Shown here one piece after another: positions 54,723-59,173 of a DNA stretch of 59,173 nt (position 1 is the stretch's first letter; each line of letters starts with the position of its first letter). The stretch covers positions 1 to 59,173 of the forward strand of contig JARLHC010000165.1 of the NCBI GenBank assembly GCA_031292455.1, given 5' to 3'. The position numbers were made by a program, and so were the translations under genes. Under the pieces are notes generated by a model. It worked only from the letters and a program-made list of their open reading frames with translations, searched no databases and had not been told where the DNA came from. Origin of the DNA: Ignavibacteriaceae bacterium (lineage in GTDB: Bacteria > Bacteroidota > Ignavibacteria > Ignavibacteriales > Ignavibacteriaceae).

Positions 54723-57700
54723 CTAATTCTTAATATTACGCCCCTGGAGTGATTCGTAATATTTCCTGATAAGCTCCTCGTAATCTTTTTTGTACCCTTC
54801 CTGAACGGCTCTGTTCAGTTCATCCTTAATCTTATTTTTCCCCTTTTCCGATGATAAATTCAGATCCGCTGGAGATTCACGGACTATTGTGTTCCCCGGT
54901 TTCGATTCCCTCTGCTTTTCATAATCCCTTTCATTAATCGAACGCTGCGCATCAAGAAGTCGTGATAAAATCCGCTCCTGCTTCTGAACAAGATCCTGAT
55001 CAAGTTTCGCTGAATTCATGTCTGTCACTATCTCCTGCATCTGCTTCGAAATATTGTCCAGGTTCGATGGAAGACGTTTGGATTCACCCGATAACTTTGC
55101 CTCCTGGTTCAGCTGATCTAATGATTTCTTGATTAATTCCTGCTGCTGACCTAATCTTTGAAGCTCTGACTGTTGCTGTGGCGTTAGCTTTCCCTCCCCC
55201 TGCATCATCTGCTGTAATTGCTGCGTCAGATTATTAAGCCCCATTTGCTGACCTGACATTTGCTGAAGTTGCTGCATTAAAGACATCATCCCCCCTCCTT
55301 GCCCCCCTCCCTTCATCATCGATTCCATCGACCCCTTCATCAGGTTCGCTGCTTCATTTATTGATGCCATTGCATTCTCCTGCATCTTCGACGACATGTT
55401 GCTGTTCCTCTTTTCCAGGTTATCTATTGACTGCAGCATGCTCCTGTCTGCATCACCCAATGCCTTCCCCATCTCCGGCGTTATCGCAAATGTCTTCTGC
55501 GCTAATTCCCCTAACTGCTGGGTTATCTTATCAAGACTTCGCTTAACGCTCCCCTGCTTTTCTCCATTCTCATTAAATAATGTCGAGTTCTGATCCATTT
55601 GCTCTGATGCCTTTTTAAGAACCTCCTCCTCCTTCGATAATGTTATCATGTTTTCAAGTATCCTCATCATATCCGTATATGTCTGCATCTGGTTCTCCTG
55701 CTGCATCGCCTGCTGCATCTGTTCCATTTGCTGCTTCATCTGCTTCATGTTCTTTGAGATCTGCGACTGCTTGCTCATCGATTGCTGCTTCTGGTTCTGC
55801 TCCATATTTTGCTTCGACTCTTCGGATAACTCCTGGTTCTCCTGCTTGTCAAATTCATCCTGAAGCTTATCCATCTTATCCTTTGGCATGTCCTTAAACT
55901 CTTTCATCTTCTCTGCAATATTTTCCATCTCCTGCTTCATTTTATCCAGATCTTTTGTTACTTCATCCTGCTTTTTAGATAGCTCATCTTTCTGGTTCTT
56001 ATCATTCATGTTGCTGTTTTTGGTATCATTCTGTAGATCATTCTGCTTTTTCTCAAGATTCTCTGCTCTCTTAACTAACTCGTTCATCTTCTCTTCAATC
56101 TGTAATCTCTTTATGAGATTCATTGTCCTTTCAATACTCTTTTGGAATTGTTCTTCATCAATCTTTACATCCTTCATTACCTGCTGGGTCTGCTGCCGGT
56201 CCATACTCTTAAGTGCATTCTGCAGTTTCTCCATCGCTTTCTTCATCTCATCACTTGTAAGTTCATCCATCAGCTTCTGCAGTTCCATGTACTTCTGCAA
56301 TGTCTCTTTGGAAAGAAGATTGTTCTGCTGAAGTTCCTGCTGCATTTTATTCATCTGCTTTGATGTCTCGGCAACTTTACTTTGCATTGCCTTAAACTTA
56401 TCAAGCGCATTCTGAATCTTCTCCTTCTCCTGCCATGTCAATTCTTTCTTATCCTGCTTCAGGTCCTGATCGATTTTCTCCAGTTCCTTCTTTAATTCAC
56501 TTGCATCCTTAAGCGTCTGTTTAAGATCATCTACTGATTCCTGGTGAGTGTTATCTGCACGTTTTAGAATTTCATCAAGTGATGGTACACGTATATTAAA
56601 TGCAGGTGACTTTGCAGATTTTGGCCCCGATACATTATCATTATCAAAAACTTCAAAATAATATGTCACTATATCATCGGATGCCAGATTAAGTTTGGTC
56701 AGATTCCATATATAGCTTACATCCGATTCCTTTTCATTTTTATTAATCGGTATCTCAATTGACGAGAATCCTTCTTGTGTTTTTGAGAATTTGGAAGATG
56801 AAAGTCTGTAATTTATTAGCAGTTTCGTAAATCCGTAATCATCCGATATCTTTAGTAATATCGGAAGCCGGCTGTCATTGGAAAGCAAACCATCCTCATT
56901 CGGTCTGATTACTTCAATTGTCGGATACGCATCTGATAAAGCTTTTATAGTGTATGTTATCGGCGATTGGTTTGTATTTCCGTTAAGATCGGTTAATAGT
57001 ATGCGGTAAGTATTGTCTCCTTTTATCCTTACCTTTCCTTGCGCCTTCTCATTGTTTACAGACATGTCAAAAACTGTTGTATCGGCAAACTGAAGCTTCG
57101 CTCCCTTTAATTCCTTTGTCGATGTTAAGCTCAAATCGACATAACTGCCGGCTAAGGAAGTGATATTTCCGTTATCTCTCTGAACTATTTGTGGAAGCTT
57201 CGAATAAGACGGAGGTGTTATCGTAATGTCCAGAGTCTTAATAATAGGCGGGTCAATTACATCTATGCTATATGTCTCACTCTTCAGGTTTTCAGCTTGT
57301 GCATAATACTTGAAAGACAGGTGCGCTGCATGTATATCAAAATTATACCTGCCGGTCGAATCAGTTAAGATCTTCTGATATCTGAAATCTGTTTCATCTT
57401 CATATTTAATCGCAATATCAGTTTCTTTCGGCACAGGTCCGGTTACCTTTATCGATATTCTGATATCATCCCCCTTGGTAATTTTGGCGTCCCCTGGATG
57501 CACTTCAAAATAAAACTTCTGCGGAGGAATATACTCCCTGTTAAAATTAATAAGACGTCCCGATGCGGCACTTACCCCTGGTACATATGAAAGAATAATA
57601 AAAGCGAAAATAATTCCCGCTGATAAATAAAGAAATAGCTCCTTAACCTTTTTAAAACTAACAATGGATTCAAACCTGATGTTTATAGTTTTTTTATAAA

Positions 57701-58121
57701 CCTGGTTAAATGCGGCATTAATCATTGATGATGAGTAAAGTGTCCCCTGGTCCCTCGAAGAAATAAGCTGCATCGCATTCAGCAGATCATCTTTAACTTC
57801 CGGAAAGTTATTCCCCACTTTCCCTGCTGTCTTGAAATGATCAGTTTTCCGGAAAATATTAAAATACTTTAACAGCGGAAATATAAATAAATACCCCAGC
57901 GCCCCTATTGTAATTACCAGAAAGAATAAAACTAAAACTGTCCTTACTGCCGATGAAAAATGGAATAGCATTTCCAGGAAGGCAAAAAGTACAAAGATCG
58001 CAATCCCCGTCAATACTGAAGCCTGTATTCCTAACGATGCAAAAAAGGTATATTCCTTCCTTGTCAGTCTCTCAAGCTTACTTATTATTTCTTTATAATA
58101 ATTGGAATCTGTTCCCATCAA
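54723..58121 (-). CDS. Large DUF4175-type membrane protein with Met/Gln/Lys-rich coiled coil
   Basis: 1132 residues. Three membrane helices near the start (about 25-50, 60-85 and 165-185), an exported beta-rich region (about 195-510; FEVHPGDAKITKGDDIRI and a 'TLDITITPPSYS' like strand pattern), then a very long coiled coil (about 520-1110) made largely of Gln, Met, Lys, Glu and Asn with low complexity (QQMEQMQQAMQQ, QMSGQQMG). Only N-terminal membrane anchors are predicted. Proteins of this type sit near DUF4159 in Bacteroidota aerotolerance (Bat-like) loci; the role is not known. DUF4159 gene precedes it by 7 bp. Confidence 0.8.
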   Translation of the reverse strand: MMGTDSNYYKEIISKLERLTRKEYTFFASLGIQASVLTGIAIFVLFAFLEMLFHFSSAVRTVLVLFFLVITIGALGYLFIFPLLKYFNIFRKTDHFKTAGKVGNNFPEVKDDLLNAMQLISSRDQGTLYSSSMINAAFNQVYKKTINIRFESIVSFKKVKELFLYLSAGIIFAFIILSYVPGVSAASGRLINFNREYIPPQKFYFEVHPGDAKITKGDDIRISIKVTGPVPKETDIAIKYEDETDFRYQKILTDSTGRYNFDIHAAHLSFKYYAQAENLKSETYSIDVIDPPIIKTLDITITPPSYSKLPQIVQRDNGNITSLAGSYVDLSLTSTKELKGAKLQFADTTVFDMSVNNEKAQGKVRIKGDNTYRILLTDLNGNTNQSPITYTIKALSDAYPTIEVIRPNEDGLLSNDSRLPILLKISDDYGFTKLLINYRLSSSKFSKTQEGFSSIEIPINKNEKESDVSYIWNLTKLNLASDDIVTYYFEVFDNDNVSGPKSAKSPAFNIRVPSLDEILKRADNTHQESVDDLKQTLKDASELKKELEKIDQDLKQDKKELTWQEKEKIQNALDKFKAMQSKVAETSKQMNKMQQELQQNNLLSKETLQKYMELQKLMDELTSDEMKKAMEKLQNALKSMDRQQTQQVMKDVKIDEEQFQKSIERTMNLIKRLQIEEKMNELVKRAENLEKKQNDLQNDTKNSNMNDKNQKDELSKKQDEVTKDLDKMKQEMENIAEKMKEFKDMPKDKMDKLQDEFDKQENQELSEESKQNMEQNQKQQSMSKQSQISKNMKQMKQQMEQMQQAMQQENQMQTYTDMMRILENMITLSKEEEVLKKASEQMDQNSTLFNENGEKQGSVKRSLDKITQQLGELAQKTFAITPEMGKALGDADRSMLQSIDNLEKRNSNMSSKMQENAMASINEAANLMKGSMESMMKGGGQGGGMMSLMQQLQQMSGQQMGLNNLTQQLQQMMQGEGKLTPQQQSELQRLGQQQELIKKSLDQLNQEAKLSGESKRLPSNLDNISKQMQEIVTDMNSAKLDQDLVQKQERILSRLLDAQRSINERDYEKQRESKPGNTIVRESPADLNLSSEKGKNKIKDELNRAVQEGYKKDYEELIRKYYESLQGRNIKN

Positions 58122-58128
58122 TCAATTT

Positions 58129-58785
58129 TTAATTAGTCAACGCGTAAATAACTAAATTTGTTCCGAATCGAAGCGCTTCCTCCCTTTTATCGGGAGGGTC
58201 ACCATGAACTTCCGGATCGTCCCACCCGTCACTCGGGTTCGATTCATAAGTATAATATACCGCAAGACGCTTATCGATAAAAATACCAAATCCCTGCGGT
58301 GGTTTTCCGTCATGCTCATGTGTCTTCGGCGGTCCGGTCGGAAAATCATAAACTATATGATAAAGTTTATGGTTGAATGGCAGTTCAATAAAATCCTTGT
58401 CCGGATAAACCCTTTTCATTTCCCTTCTTATAAATTTATCCAGCCCGTAATCATCATCAATATATAAAAACCCTCCCCCCTCAAGGTACTTTCTCAACCT
58501 CACAATCTCATCTTCCGTAAATACTATGTTCCCATGCCCGGTCAAGAATAAAAAAGGATAGGAAAATATTTCATCCGACGCAATGTCTACAAATTTATAT
58601 TCCGCTTTAACCTTCAAATTAGTATGCGCTTTAATATAATTCAGCAGATTCACCTCTTCCGTAGGATCATTGTACCAGTCCCCGCCCCCCGCATATTTTA
58701 CCCTTCCTATCTGAAAATTACCATTCTGCTGACCAAAAACCGGAATTACCAGCACTAAAAAAAGTATTAAATATTTTATCCTCAT
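58129..58785 (-). CDS. DUF4159-domain exported protein
   Basis: 218 residues with signal peptide (to VFGQQ). The rest fits DUF4159: FQIGRVKYAGGGDWYNDP, FLFLTGHGNIVFTEDE, LRKYLEGGGFLYIDDDYG and the flavodoxin/GATase-like strand order. It is thought to act in the envelope; role unknown. First gene of a two-gene unit with the DUF4175-type gene. The upstream 388 bp is non-coding, so a MoxR/Bat set, if present, is outside the window. Confidence 0.88.
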   Translation of the reverse strand: MRIKYLILFLVLVIPVFGQQNGNFQIGRVKYAGGGDWYNDPTEEVNLLNYIKAHTNLKVKAEYKFVDIASDEIFSYPFLFLTGHGNIVFTEDEIVRLRKYLEGGGFLYIDDDYGLDKFIRREMKRVYPDKDFIELPFNHKLYHIVYDFPTGPPKTHEHDGKPPQGFGIFIDKRLAVYYTYESNPSDGWDDPEVHGDPPDKREEALRFGTNLVIYALTN

Positions 58786-59173
58786 AAGACTGTTAATATA
58801 TCGTAGTAGCCCTTATTTTTCAATTAATATCGGCACTTTCCGCATTATGGGATGAATTTTTACACATATATGAACATTTCCTCCATTTCTAAGCCTCTTT
58901 TTTAATCAATTCTGTAATATCCCCATGTGTGTCTGCCGCAATACCTTTGCTTTTCTGCTATTGCTCTTTGGCCTTCGTCCCGCTGTCATTCCGCCTTCGT
59001 CCCCGGCTGAGGACACAGAAAAATCCGTAAATATCCGTGGAAATCGGTAAAAATCAGTGAATTGGGTTATTTAAGATGGGCTTTGTTAATTCATTTCCTA
59101 TTAAATTAACATCAAACATTATAAGATAATTCTAAATAATTGTCAAGTAAAATCTTCGTGACTATTGAAAAAA
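58786..59173. other. Non-coding stretch at the window end
   Basis: No convincing gene. The first part is AT-rich and must hold the DUF4159 promoter (none matches the consensus). It then holds a 22-bp-period direct repeat GCCTTCGTCCC (58971-58981 and 58993-59003) and four degenerate 10-bp repeats (59021-59060). Confidence 0.6.
59021..59060 (+). repeat. Four degenerate 10-bp tandem repeats
   Basis: AAATCCGTAA, ATATCCGTGG, AAATCGGTAA and AAATCAGTGA lie head to tail, consensus AAATCCGTGA. The 10-bp period equals about one helix turn. They follow the GCCTTCGTCCC pair directly. Possibly a remnant of a dispersed intergenic repeat family or a protein-binding array; nothing in the window repeats it. 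Confidence 0.6.

Noticed and set aside
55361-56363. Several Cys/Ser/Phe-rich plus-strand ORFs opposite the DUF4175-type gene
   Set aside because: They mirror the Gln/Met/Lys-rich codons of the coiled coil on the other strand; composition-driven.
1-59173. Search for tRNA genes, CRISPR arrays, transposases, integrases and prophage
   Set aside because: None seen by eye; no cloverleaf-like segments in the intergenic gaps, no regular spaced repeats, no transposase motifs.

Overview
This 59 kb window looks like ordinary chromosome from an AT-rich, Gram-negative bacterium of the Bacteroidota/Chlorobiota/Ignavibacteriota group, most likely an Ignavibacteria-type organism. Evidence: secreted proteins ending in YPNPFxP-type C-terminal sorting tails (17.7-15.5 kb and 49.9-51.5 kb), the long 665-residue form of IspG, TonB-dependent receptors, DUF4159/DUF4175 proteins, and several promoters of the Bacteroidota type (TTTG, about 20 bp, TAnnTTTG). 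The placement is inference from these signatures; no rRNA gene is present. I see no tRNA gene, CRISPR array, insertion sequence, prophage or integrase.

Layout. 0-3.5 kb: ornithine carbamoyltransferase (cut by the window edge) with carbamate kinase, leucyl/phenylalanyl-tRNA-protein transferase (aat), and an M24 peptidase. 3.7-8.6 kb: a tightly overlapped three-gene operon with a radical SAM enzyme carrying a Tat signal, a lipoprotein fusing MEMO1 and AMMECR1 domains, and a membrane protein with a spermidine-synthase-like domain. This is an envelope-directed version of the uncharacterised AmmeMemoRadiSam system and the most interesting locus here. 8.6-19.6 kb: a long minus-strand run with a coupled M16 peptidase / OSBS-NSAR enolase-superfamily enzyme / aldo-keto reductase / lipoprotein operon, a beta-barrel-like protein, a small membrane protein, a lamin-tail-domain secreted protein, an SDR and a receiver-kinase hybrid lacking the phospho-acceptor histidine. 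19.7-24.4 kb: DUF3109, rpoN, an ICMT-like membrane protein, hslV and hslU. 24.4-27.6 kb: a PLP decarboxylase and a PAS kinase. 27.7-32.3 kb: ADP-forming acyl-CoA synthetase, DJ-1/PfpI and ispG. 32.3-39.4 kb: a candidate small transcript, a NIF3-family protein, a zinc-ribbon coiled-coil protein, RNase P RNA, recJ, yebC, ruvC, ruvA and a lipoprotein. 39.5-51.5 kb: HU, a TonB-plug protein, a GT-C-like transferase, a lipoprotein, an FmdB protein, two TonB-dependent receptors around a four-helix DUF2231-like protein, and a secreted beta-propeller protein. 51.5-54.5 kb: a kinase / sigma-54 activator / receiver operon. 54.7-58.8 kb: a giant DUF4175-type coiled-coil membrane protein with a DUF4159 protein. 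The last 390 bp is non-coding and carries small repeats.

How the parts fit: information-processing genes (rnpB, recJ, ruvCA, yebC, hupB-like, rpoN, hslVU, aat) are mixed with fermentative or anaerobic energy metabolism (carbamate kinase, ADP-forming acyl-CoA synthetase) and envelope functions (receptors, lipoproteins, sorted secreted proteins). Both rpoN and a sigma-54 activator lie in the window. The candidates for something undescribed are the exported AmmeMemoRadiSam operon, the small structured transcript with its terminator abutting the NIF3 start codon, and the His-to-Gln hybrid kinase.
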